NCBI GenBank assembly: GCA_016713405.1
Contig: JADJPF010000027.1
Span: forward strand, 310,001 to 374,000
Origin: Blastocatellia bacterium
GTDB taxonomy: Bacteria > Acidobacteriota > Blastocatellia > Chloracidobacteriales > JADJPF01
Length of the DNA: 64,000 nt
Direction: 5' to 3'
Part shown: piece after piece, positions 7,716-16,313 of the stretch
Layout of the letters: each line of letters opens with the position of its first letter
How positions within the stretch are numbered: position 1 is the stretch's first letter
Position numbers and translations under genes: made by a program
Notes under the pieces: model-generated
The model's database searches: none
What the model saw: the letters and a program-made list of their open reading frames with translations, nothing else
Told to the model about the DNA's origin: nothing

Positions 7716-8606
7716 ATGTTAATGAGTAGAGATTCTTTTGTTGCTGCCAAAGAAGCTTTTGAATATTGTGAAAAAATTGTTCGCCATCATGCAAAAAGCT
7801 TTTATTTTTGTAGTCATTTTCTTCCTTATCATAAAAGAATAGCAATGTTTGCTATTTATGCACTTTGTCGTACATTAGATGACATAGTTGATGAATCCGC
7901 CCCAGAAAATAAGCTTATAACTCACCGTTTGTTAGATGAATGGCAAGAAAAACTAGATATTTTATATAGTAATAAAACTGTAAAAGAACCTATTTTAGTA
8001 GCTATGAGAGTTGTACTAGATTCTTATTTGGTCAATAAACAACATTTTTTAGACTTAATTGCTGGTGTAAGAATGGATTTGGAACCACAACCATTTAAGA
8101 ATTTTGATGAACTTCGCCTTTATTGCTATAGAGTTGCTGCAACCGTGGGGCTTATGGCATCAGAGGTTTTTGGCTATAGTGACGCTAGTGCTTTACCTAG
8201 AGCGGAAAGTTTAGGAATTGCTATGCAGTTAACTAATATTTTGCGAGACGTTGGAGAAGATTTAGAAATAGGAAGGATTTATTTACCTACAGATGAGCTA
8301 AATAAGTTTAATTATTTAGAATCAGACCTAAAGGCTAAAAGAATTAATAAAAATTTTATTGCCTTAATGAAATTTCAAATTCAGCGTGCTTATAGCTTTT
8401 ATCAAGAAGCTGAACTAGGTATTAAATTACTTAGTCCTGATAGTCGTTTTACAGTGCTAGCTGCTAGTAGACTTTATGGAGCAATACTATCTAAAATAGA
8501 GAGTAACAATTATGATGTGTTTTCGCGTCGTGCTAGTCTAAGTTTATCAGCTAAGTTATTATATTTGCCTAATATTTGGGTAACACGCCAAATTAAATTT
8601 GCCTAA
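7716..8606 (+). CDS. crtB: phytoene synthase (squalene/phytoene synthase family)
   Basis: The 296-residue protein has both aspartate-rich motifs of trans-isoprenyl head-to-head synthases: DDIVDE at 55-60 and NILRDVGED at 174-182, as well as the early HHAKSFYFCSHFLP block. The enzyme joins two geranylgeranyl diphosphates to give phytoene. An in-frame ATG at 7722 with AGG at 7710-7712 may be the actual start, shortening the protein by two residues. It sits between crtP and crtE in a tight same-strand cluster. A squalene synthase is the main alternative, but neighbouring crtP favours phytoene. Confidence 0.88.
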   Translation: MLMSRDSFVAAKEAFEYCEKIVRHHAKSFYFCSHFLPYHKRIAMFAIYALCRTLDDIVDESAPENKLITHRLLDEWQEKLDILYSNKTVKEPILVAMRVVLDSYLVNKQHFLDLIAGVRMDLEPQPFKNFDELRLYCYRVAATVGLMASEVFGYSDASALPRAESLGIAMQLTNILRDVGEDLEIGRIYLPTDELNKFNYLESDLKAKRINKNFIALMKFQIQRAYSFYQEAELGIKLLSPDSRFTVLAASRLYGAILSKIESNNYDVFSRRASLSLSAKLLYLPNIWVTRQIKFA

Positions 8607-8620
8607 AACATTATAAAGAC

Positions 8621-9589
8621 ATGTCTAAAAGTGCCTTAGATTTTGAACTTTTAATAAAAGATTGGTCGCCTATAATTGAAAAAAAGTTGGAGGAAATACT
8701 TCCTAGCTTTCCTAATATTTCCGATCCTATTTGGCAAAAAGCTATTAGATCTGCTGTTTTTGATGGAGGAAAACGTACTAGACCTTTTTTAACTATAATG
8801 GGCTGGCAGACAATTAGCTCTAATGAAAATTACCAAATAGATTTGATGCTTGAAGTTGCTGTTGCCATAGAATTAATACATTGTAGCTCTTTAATTTTTG
8901 ATGATTTACCTTGTATGGATAATGCTACGCTAAGACACGGGACTAAAGCTTTACACTTAGAAATTGGCGAAGATAAAGCTATTTTGGTTGCATTAGCTTT
9001 GCTATTAAAAGGTATTGAATTAGTAATTTTAGTAGCAAATTCTTTAACTTCTTTTAAGCAATCTAATGCTTTAGTAATAAATTTAATGCAGACAATTGGA
9101 ACAAATGGATTAATTTGTGGGCAGTGGTTTGACCTTTGTGCTAAACAAAGTGTTAGAAATGAAACAACCGATGCTAAATTGCTAGCACTTCGTAACTTAA
9201 AAACTATGCCTTTGATTAAGTTTTCTCTTTTAAGTGGAGCAATTTTAGCTGATGCTAATGAAGAACAGCAAATAGCTCTTAGCCAATTTGCTGAATATAT
9301 AGGGGATGCCTATCAACAAGTAGATGATTTACTAGATTTTATTGGAGACTCAATTTTACTTGGCAAAGATGTTGAAATAGATAAAAAAAATGACCGTCTT
9401 AATGATGCTTATCTTTCTTTAGACCAAGCTGTAATTTCTATAGAGGAAAAACTTGAGCAAGCTCGTAGTATTATCAGAGGTAATTTTTCTACAAAACAAT
9501 ATCCTGATAAATTTACTGGCCTAATTATATTTACTTATTATCTTAGTCGGCGTTTTCAAAATATTGTAGCCCAAAACACTGATAAATAA
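8621..9589 (+). CDS. crtE: polyprenyl (geranylgeranyl/farnesyl) diphosphate synthase
   Basis: The 322-residue protein has the family motifs DDGGKRTRP-like (FDGGKRTRP, 48-56), a first aspartate-rich motif DDLPCMD at 94-100 with the two-residue insertion of bacterial type II enzymes, and a second motif DDLLD at 235-239. It condenses isopentenyl diphosphate with allylic diphosphates. Position after crtB suggests it supplies geranylgeranyl diphosphate for carotenoids, although chain length cannot be read reliably from sequence. The gene ends 10 bp before the convergent hypothetical gene, leaving no room for its own terminator. Confidence 0.85.
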   Translation: MSKSALDFELLIKDWSPIIEKKLEEILPSFPNISDPIWQKAIRSAVFDGGKRTRPFLTIMGWQTISSNENYQIDLMLEVAVAIELIHCSSLIFDDLPCMDNATLRHGTKALHLEIGEDKAILVALALLLKGIELVILVANSLTSFKQSNALVINLMQTIGTNGLICGQWFDLCAKQSVRNETTDAKLLALRNLKTMPLIKFSLLSGAILADANEEQQIALSQFAEYIGDAYQQVDDLLDFIGDSILLGKDVEIDKKNDRLNDAYLSLDQAVISIEEKLEQARSIIRGNFSTKQYPDKFTGLIIFTYYLSRRFQNIVAQNTDK

Positions 9590-9599
9590 AGAGTTTAAG

Positions 9600-10472
9600 T
9601 TAGTAAGCTAACCAAAGAATTGCACGCCTTAGCACTTGAATATTTTGATGTTGAAGCCCAATATCAAATTTATCGCATTGCTGACTACGTTCCAGAAAAA
9701 TTTCCCATAGTTGGTTAACTTCTTCGTTTGCTTCCTGTTCAATATGCCTTAAAGTTTCATTTAATTCAAAATTAATTTTATCTAAGGAAGTATCTACACT
9801 ACCGCGAGATATTTTAGGCTTTAATGCACGTTTAGCACTATTAAGGAACATAGAAGTTAAGCGAGTTTTACTAGTAAATATTTCTGAGCGTTGTTCAATA
9901 TTTTTTAGTAAATTTGGTTCAGGTAAGGGGTCTTTACGACCTTTGCGCTCTTGGGATTCTCTAACTTGTTCTAATTTTAATTCTACTTTGCGCATTAAAT
10001 CTCTTAGTTCAGGTTCCATTTCTGTTAAAGCAATTTCTGAAACCTTATCTAAAAACTCATCGCGTGTTTGTCCTGGTGTTGAGTAAATTTTGAAAACAGG
10101 GTTATAGAGTAAAGAAAATTTTTCTTTTCGTACTAAGCTACTGATTAACTCATCTTGCATTTCCGCCAAACGACTAGCAGTAAATAAAAAGTTTCCAGTT
10201 TGTTTGGGTAAGTCTGAAAGTGGAATACTAGAAAATTTAGTTCCTGGGGCTAAACTAATTATTGGCTCATCCCAGTTTATAGGCAAGTCATTTTCTGGAT
10301 ACCAGGCTGTGTAAATACGTTCTTCGCTATGGTGATAAGTAGCTCTTAGACTACGAAATGTTAATTTACACTCAATCATTATAGCAGGGTAATAAGCAGA
10401 TGTACCGGCTGCAACAGGGTTATTTAACCAAAGGTGAGGAACAAGAGCAGAATCTTGACTGCTAGATCTCAT
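9600..10472 (-). CDS. hypothetical protein, 290 residues
   Basis: I do not recognise this protein. It has no signal peptide or membrane segment. The N-terminal third is beta-rich with many aromatic residues; the middle (about 150-180) is highly charged with the look of a coiled coil (ELRDLMRKVELKLEQVRES), and the C-terminal part is helical. There is an in-frame stop close upstream of the ATG, so it is not obviously a piece of a longer protein in the same frame. The RBS is weak. It converges with crtE and is separated from the downstream rqcH gene by 128 bp. Confidence 0.6.
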   Translation of the reverse strand: MRSSSQDSALVPHLWLNNPVAAGTSAYYPAIMIECKLTFRSLRATYHHSEERIYTAWYPENDLPINWDEPIISLAPGTKFSSIPLSDLPKQTGNFLFTASRLAEMQDELISSLVRKEKFSLLYNPVFKIYSTPGQTRDEFLDKVSEIALTEMEPELRDLMRKVELKLEQVRESQERKGRKDPLPEPNLLKNIEQRSEIFTSKTRLTSMFLNSAKRALKPKISRGSVDTSLDKINFELNETLRHIEQEANEEVNQLWEIFLERSQQCDKFDIGLQHQNIQVLRRAILWLAY

Positions 10473-10600
10473 AAGTATTGATATTTAAGAATAATTTAGA
10501 GTTAAAATTAAAGATTTTTATTAATTTAGTAGGCGAACTATAGCGAATTGTTAAAAATAATTCAAATGCAAAATTTTAATAAAAGCGAATTTTCGGCAAA

Positions 10601-12300
10601 TTATTCCAAAAGACGTTGGCCTGCTTCTTGAGGCTTAACCATTATGGTCTTGAAGTCTGTAAGAAGTGCCATTCCAGCTTTAGCTTTTCTGGGACGAGTA
10701 ACATTTTTTTTTCTCTGTATATCTTACGGCTGCTAAATTTTCTTCTTTTGCTTTAGAAAAAATGCTGCTAATGCGGCTGCCCTCATAAATTGTCCGGCTT
10801 GGTATTATGCTACGCTGTGGGTTACGGATTAATAAGATGAGAACCTGGATAATCAGCTGTATGAAGCCAAATATCCAAAGGTTTAGCTAGTTGAAAAGTT
10901 AGTTGCTCGTTGCCTTTATCATTGCGTCCAACAAGAATTTCATAACCATCAGAAGATAAATAGCAGCGTAGCCCACTTGGTAGGGTGGATTGTTTTTTAA
11001 CGTCCGTTTTCTTAGTTACTTTACTGTCAGCAGGTTTTTCTATATTGTCTAAGTCTAGTTCTGTTTCAGCAGCTAGTATTCTACTAAGTAAATTTTCTTG
11101 CTTAGCTAGCTCCTTTTCTGTCTCAGCTAGACGTTTAGCTACAGCTTGTTGACCTCGTTTAGCACGTTGATATTGCTTAAAGTAATCTTCTGCTAGCTGT
11201 TTTGGAGATTTATTTTCTGTAATAGATAAACTTATTTCTTTTTGTTCTGGGTCAAAATAATCTATTAAAAAGAGCTTGTTATTTTCTTTATGTAAAGTAC
11301 CTAGATTAGCTAAAATTAGCTCTCCTAAACGTTTATACTCTTCAGCTTGAGAAAACTCTTTTTCTTCGTTGTGGAGTTTTTTAGTTAAAGATTCTAATTT
11401 AGTAATGGCTGATTTGGCTTTAGCTTTTAAGCTATTAAACCGATTTTGAAAAACTGTTAATTTTGCAAGTAAATTAAAATAGTGTTCAGTTGCCTCATTA
11501 AGGGATAAAAACTTTGTTGGAACCAAGTTTTTAGCTATTGCTAAATCTAAATAAGTTAAAATTAAGTTCTTACGAATATCTACTTTTCCAATAGATAATT
11601 TACTTAGAGATTCTAAAGCATAAATACGCGCCTGTTTTGGTTCAGATAATTCTTTTAGAATAGATTTTAATGCTTCAAATGGTGGTTGGTTTGCAGAACG
11701 AAAAATAAGCTCTTTTACTAGAGTAGGGGAAAATCCACTTAATTTGCTTGCTAGTTCTGGTAATTTAGTAGTTTTAAGTAATTCATTAAATTGGCTTTCT
11801 GTTAACTCCTTAGCAGGTAGTAAGTTTTTTTCTAAAGGCAGTAAAGAAATATTTATATGCTCTGGAACTTCCCGTAAACTAGCTAAATAAGCATTGTCTA
11901 CAAAAAGATGAGCATTAGCACCGCGTCCCATTAAATCTAGTAGTAAGGTTAAAGTTATTGCTTTTCCTGTAATATCAAAATTAGAAAAGTTAATTCTAAT
12001 ACGGCGTTCATCAGTTTCTTTTACTAGTTCAGTTAATGTTGCACCAGTAAAATACTTACGCATAAAGTTAGTTAAATGGCTGGCAGAATGTTCTGTTGCT
12101 AAATTTTTAAGTTTATAGGTTAGAAAAAATGCAGGACGATTTGGAAGTAAAGAAAAATAAAGGCTTAAGTTATCTGAGCGACGTAGATTTACTAGAAATT
12201 CCATTGCCGAAGGTTCATATATTCGGCCAACTAACTGATTTGTAACTAATGGCACTGCTTCAAGTACAATCTGATCTAAGAGATAATTTTCCAGTGCCAT
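10601..12300 (-). pseudogene. rqcH: RqcH/Rqc2 (NFACT, FbpA-like) ribosome quality-control protein, two frameshifts
   Basis: The 492-residue open frame starts MALENYLLDQIVLEAV and holds the NFACT-N domain, a helical and coiled-coil centre, and the NFACT-R start WLHTADYPGSH, where it stops at 10822. Removing one base at 10829-10832 lets it continue as IRNPQRSIIPSRTIYEG and onward, and removing one A from the nine-A run at 10704-10712 (minus strand) continues to KNVTRPRKAKAGMA and a TAA at 10601-10603. The rebuilt tail matches the conserved end of NFACT-R, including the KPKGAKPG-like block. The family senses stalled 50S subunits and adds alanine tails. Two clean +1 insertions in otherwise well-kept sequence suggest assembly errors rather than decay. 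Confidence 0.8.
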
Positions 12301-12310
12301 AGTTTAAGTT

Positions 12311-13744
12311 TTAATAATCACGTACTACTAAAGTACTAGAAACAATATCGTGCAAAGTGCGTTGTTCAGGGTCTAAAAACATCCAAACAAAGCCTAGACC
12401 TACTAAAGCTACAGAAACAAAATAGCTAGCTGCACGAAGTAGAGATTGAATAAAAGAAGGTGATTCAAAAGTGTTGCTATTTACAACTCTTGTGCCTACA
12501 AACATCATGCCAAAGGTGCGAGCCGCAACAAATACCATCATGGTTAAATAGATTAAGCCAGTAAAAAAGCTAGTACCTGACAAAATATATATTATTCTTT
12601 GATCGGAGAAATCGACTCCTAACGTATAGCTAGTTGCCCAAAACATTGCACTGACTAACAAAATAATAAAAAGGTCTATTGTTGCAGCAATTAAGCGTTG
12701 TGATTTATTAGGTCTTTCGCTTGAAAGAGTTCGGTTTTGTTCACAAACTGCTATTAATTCATCTAAGTAATTTGGGCCTGATTCAGACTCCCTAATTACT
12801 CTTACAGATGGTTGTTTGGGTTGCTCTATTGGCTGTTCTAGCAAACTTTCTAAAACTGATTCGGCTTCTTGTGCATTAACTTGTGGAATTTCTATTTCAT
12901 CAGTTATAGGCAGTAAAACAGGAGTTTCTACAATTTCTTCTATTATTACAGGTGCTACGGCTGTTGCTCCTACTGTTGGGGTAGAAACGGTTTTTGCTGA
13001 TGTAGCTACGGTTTTAACTACAGCAGAAGTAATCTTAGCTTTTACACTTGGAATTGTAGTTATTATTTCAACATCTGGTTTAATAATTGGAGAATTATCC
13101 ACTTCTATGTTAGGTGTAGGGCTAACAGCTAAAGAACTAAGATTATGTGCTTCTGGTAAAGCAGTAGATTTGGCTTTAGCAATTTGTTGTGGTTGAGGGA
13201 GTGTTGAAGGACTATTTACGGTTTTACTTGCTGCTATTGCTGCTGCTGCACCTATATATTGTTGACGTTTTACAGCTATTTCAGAAGCACGTTGAACCCT
13301 TTTAAGTGCTGCTTCAACTACTGGATTACTAGTGCGATCTTCAGAATCAATATTAGCATTAATACTATCAATACTGGTACTAATGCTATTAATAGCTAAG
13401 CCAGTGTTATTTATTGGGGGGTTAGTTTGTTGATAGCGTTGGGCTGCGGCTTCTAGTTCTGCTTGCAACCGCCCACGAGCTTCTTGCATATTGCGACGCT
13501 CTTTTACTTCTCGCACTTTAGCACTTAGTTCAGCACGCCAATTATTATTGGGGTTAGCAGCTTGCTGCTTAGTTTTATCAGCCGGTTTGTTTGCTGCTAA
13601 AGGAAATTCAATTAAAGTAGAACGTTCTAAAGAAGTTTCTTTGATTTCTTTTGCTTCTTTAAGTTCCTTTGGAAATCTAAACCCACAATATGGGCAAACG
13701 CTAGCTTTTTCGCTTTGTTCTTTAGCACATTTAATACACTTCAT
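12311..13744 (-). CDS. zinc-ribbon plus RDD-family membrane protein
   Basis: The 477-residue protein starts with a zinc ribbon (CIKC at 3-6, CPYC at 17-20), continues with about 300 residues of low-complexity Ala/Thr/Ile/Val-rich linker, and ends with an RDD domain of about 125 residues. That domain begins RLIAATIDLFIILL and closes with RTLHDIVSSTLVV, with several membrane segments between, so the C-terminus is membrane-embedded and the zinc ribbon is probably cytoplasmic. RDD proteins have been linked to ion transport, but the zinc-ribbon form has no assigned role. The ATG lies 10 bp before the rqcH gene start, so the two probably share a transcript. Confidence 0.75.
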   Translation of the reverse strand: MKCIKCAKEQSEKASVCPYCGFRFPKELKEAKEIKETSLERSTLIEFPLAANKPADKTKQQAANPNNNWRAELSAKVREVKERRNMQEARGRLQAELEAAAQRYQQTNPPINNTGLAINSISTSIDSINANIDSEDRTSNPVVEAALKRVQRASEIAVKRQQYIGAAAAIAASKTVNSPSTLPQPQQIAKAKSTALPEAHNLSSLAVSPTPNIEVDNSPIIKPDVEIITTIPSVKAKITSAVVKTVATSAKTVSTPTVGATAVAPVIIEEIVETPVLLPITDEIEIPQVNAQEAESVLESLLEQPIEQPKQPSVRVIRESESGPNYLDELIAVCEQNRTLSSERPNKSQRLIAATIDLFIILLVSAMFWATSYTLGVDFSDQRIIYILSGTSFFTGLIYLTMMVFVAARTFGMMFVGTRVVNSNTFESPSFIQSLLRAASYFVSVALVGLGFVWMFLDPEQRTLHDIVSSTLVVRDY

Positions 13745-13950
13745 GACTATATTTAGATTGACCCCTCAGAATCTAATATTTTTATTTTTTGGGCAGATTT
13801 TTTGAATACTTGGTGAATTTATATGAGTCTCTAAGATGAGCAAACTATAACAAAAGCTTTTGTCAAGATCAACCTTCTTATACAATTAAAAGTTGTATCT
13901 ATAAGGATATAATCTATATATAGTTGATACATAACAGTTAAAGTGGAAAA

Positions 13951-13989
13951 TTAAAAAAGATCAGAAAGCTAGCTTTTAACTTTCTGATC
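13951..13989 (-). terminator. intrinsic terminator of the 14027-15367 gene
   Basis: GATCAGAAAG (13959-13968) pairs perfectly with CTTTCTGATC (13980-13989); on the minus strand the hairpin is followed by TTTTTT. It lies 37 bp beyond the minus-strand stop codon. Confidence 0.8.
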
Positions 13990-14026
13990 TGGTTAGGCTG
14001 ATCACTGTAAAAACTCACTAGTAATT

Positions 14027-15367
14027 TTAATTCACAGATCCTTCATAGATATTATTATCTGGTGCCTTAGGTTTATTATTTGGTAAAGGTGCCAAATTTG
14101 GTGCTTGGCTTGGGTCTGTTAAAGGTAGATCAGCAATTTTTTGAGGTTTAACTTTTAGTTCTTCTTTATTAATATCAAACATGCGTACAAACTTTGATTC
14201 TTGATAATCTTTAGCCGAAACCGTAAATTCATACTTTGCTTCTTGTTTTGGTGCAAGTTGTGCTGGTTCCAATGTAACTACCTTTTTATCTGTTAAACGT
14301 ACATCTCCACGCTTAGTAAGTAAAAATTCTAGCTGTACTTGATTTATAGGCTCTTGAGAAAGATTAGTAACTACCCCACTAAAAGTAACTGTATTCTCTG
14401 TTGGATTAACAGAGTAACGGTATTCTTGCATTGAAACTAATGGCACTACTTTCTTAACTAATCCCAGCTTAACAGAAATATATGGAGGTAACTTTTCTCC
14501 AATTATATTACGTAGGTTTGGAACAGAATAAACTATACCAACGAAAACCCCAAACAAAACAAAAATAGGTAATGTCCACAAAATAAGGGATTTAACCCTA
14601 GCAGCCTTGGTCTTAACTTCTGGAACAGGGTCAGAAAATTGGTTAATGCTATTAAAAAGTGGCATTTCAATGGGTTTATTAGCTGATTGAGAATTTTCTA
14701 AAATAAGATCTTCAATAGCTTGAGTTTGAAGAGTAGAGCTTTCTAAATCTACCTTTTTGGTGTCAGATGCTTTGGCTAACTCTATGGGTTTTTCTGCCCA
14801 AGAAGATGCTTTTGCTTGCTCGGTAATTTTGTTTGTTAGAAACTCATTATTTTTATTATTTTCTGAAGCTTCTATTTTGTTAACTGCTTGTTGAATAGGT
14901 GCTGGATCTGCTTTTTTAACCTCTGTTTTGAGTGGTTCAATGGCAGGGTTAACTTCTGTTTCTTTAGCAACTTCTTTAGCAACTTCTTTAAGAATTTCTT
15001 GCACTACTTTATCTGAGGTTTTTGCAGTAGTTTCTGTTGGGCTTATTTTATTTATATTTTCTGATGCTAACTTAATTGTTGCATTAGCTGGGGTTTTTTC
15101 ACTATTTGCTACATTTGCTATACTTGCTAAACTTGCAGTCTGATTTGATAGTATAGATTGAGAAGCTAGGCTTAAGGGGGTTGTGTCTGATAAACTAGCA
15201 GCTTGTTCTACTATTTCAGCGTTTTTATCTAATTTGTCAGTAAGAGATGTAGCTAACAAGTCAGTGTTGAGAGAGCGTTTTTTAGCAGAAGGGACTTGTT
15301 CTAAATTACCAGTGGTTTTACTACTTTTAAGAGCTTTTGTTTCGCTATGTTTAGGGTTTTCTTTCAT
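14027..15367 (-). CDS. single-pass membrane protein with a C-terminal DUF2393/FxLYD-like domain
   Basis: The 446-residue protein begins with about 250 residues of disordered Lys/Ala/Glu/Thr-rich sequence, has one membrane segment near 259-280 (LILWTLPIFVLFGVFVGIVY) and ends with a domain of about 100 residues whose strands (NTVTFSGVVTNLSQEPI, VQLEFLL, EAKYEFTVSA) look like an immunoglobulin-like fold of the DUF2393/FxLYD type. That domain would face the periplasm if the disordered part is cytoplasmic. I know of no catalytic motif. The 166-residue secreted-protein gene lies upstream, 46 bp away, on the same strand, and a terminator follows. Confidence 0.65.
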   Translation of the reverse strand: MKENPKHSETKALKSSKTTGNLEQVPSAKKRSLNTDLLATSLTDKLDKNAEIVEQAASLSDTTPLSLASQSILSNQTASLASIANVANSEKTPANATIKLASENINKISPTETTAKTSDKVVQEILKEVAKEVAKETEVNPAIEPLKTEVKKADPAPIQQAVNKIEASENNKNNEFLTNKITEQAKASSWAEKPIELAKASDTKKVDLESSTLQTQAIEDLILENSQSANKPIEMPLFNSINQFSDPVPEVKTKAARVKSLILWTLPIFVLFGVFVGIVYSVPNLRNIIGEKLPPYISVKLGLVKKVVPLVSMQEYRYSVNPTENTVTFSGVVTNLSQEPINQVQLEFLLTKRGDVRLTDKKVVTLEPAQLAPKQEAKYEFTVSAKDYQESKFVRMFDINKEELKVKPQKIADLPLTDPSQAPNLAPLPNNKPKAPDNNIYEGSVN

Positions 15368-15413
15368 AACTTTTTAATCCTAAGTTAGGTTCTAAAAATC
15401 TAATGTCTTAAAC

Positions 15414-15914
15414 TTAGTAGTCAATACGTTTGACTAAACTTTCTAAAATTAAATTTTCCCAAATACCTTTTGATTCACATACAACCCAAGTGCTACCTGT
15501 CATTGTTTGCCTTTCGCCTTCAATTTTAGCACTAACGCTTATTTTTGAACGCGATGGATCTAATGGTTCTATAACCATTTGTAGTGTATGACGACCGCGC
15601 GACCAATTACGAGATTCAATTGCCGGACAACTGGAAAAATGCTCTAGTTGGCTAACTGTAAGTGTGCCTCTGGTAAAGATGACTGGCTTTGCTACCAAGA
15701 TGCCTTCCTCTTTTTTAGATTTCTCTGTATCTAAATCAATATTCATATCTTTCAACATTGCTATGGTTGCTTCTACTACTACATCTCTAGGCGAAGTAGC
15801 TGTGTAAGGATTTGGTAATAAACCTTTTTCTTTTGGCTTATCAAAGTTAATTTGTGCAATACAAATACTAACACTCAGAAAAAGCACTGCGATAAATATA
15901 CTAAGTTTACCCAT
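15414..15914 (-). CDS. secreted hypothetical protein, 166 residues
   Basis: The first 20 residues (MGKLSIFIAVLFLSVSICIA, cleavage likely at AQ) form a typical signal peptide. The mature domain shows the pattern of small acidobacterial exported proteins: a helix (DVVVEATIAMLKDMNIDLD), then strands ending with a WVVCESKGIWENLILESL helix. Two cysteines (SSCPA and VVCES) could form a disulfide. No catalytic motif is seen. It is probably co-transcribed with the 446-residue membrane protein downstream, which would fit an envelope role; this is inference. Confidence 0.65.
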   Translation of the reverse strand: MGKLSIFIAVLFLSVSICIAQINFDKPKEKGLLPNPYTATSPRDVVVEATIAMLKDMNIDLDTEKSKKEEGILVAKPVIFTRGTLTVSQLEHFSSCPAIESRNWSRGRHTLQMVIEPLDPSRSKISVSAKIEGERQTMTGSTWVVCESKGIWENLILESLVKRIDY

Positions 15915-16313
15915 ATAAAATATCCTTCAGCTTTATAAAATTAATGTTAGAGTAACAGTCTAGCTTTAGGCTTTCAAGTTAGTTATGAGGAATTTTAGTT
16001 TAACTAATTTATCTTTCTTTAATACTAGAAAATAATGAGGTTAGTAAAGTAAAATAATAATATATAATATTTTACTATAATAAACATCTTTCTTAGATTC
16101 GTAAGTTATTATAAGTATTTATCTGTTTAACTTCTTCTCATTTATAGCCTAAAAAGTACTTTATGGAAATAGCGGAATAATTTCCAGCAAAAACTATAAT
16201 TTCAGCGAAAATTCGCTTGACGAGAAATTTCGTTTTGCTTATATTAGGTCGATCACTCCATACAAAATTTTATAACCTTGCAATTTGTTGAAAGGAAAGG
16301 TGTATCTAAACCT
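15915..16313. other. intergenic region between divergent genes, about 400 bp
   Basis: The stretch is AT-rich with no convincing gene. Its last 110 bp hold the aceB promoter and a palindrome listed separately. A 16-codon ATG frame near 15984 has no RBS and no recognisable sequence. Confidence 0.5.
16204..16245 (+). promoter_or_regulatory. sigma-70-type promoter with overlapping palindrome, aceB-aceA operon
   Basis: TTGACG (16217-16222) and TATATT (16240-16245) are separated by exactly 17 bp, close to consensus. The near-palindrome AGCGAAAATTCGCT (16204-16217) abuts and overlaps the first base of the -35 hexamer, a position suited to a regulator. Transcription would start near 16252, about 60 bp before the likely aceB start codon. 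Confidence 0.65.

Noticed and set aside
12816..13805. Plus-strand frames opposite the RDD protein
   Set aside because: Composition (Ser/Thr/Val low complexity) mirrors the linker of the minus-strand gene, and no RBS is seen.
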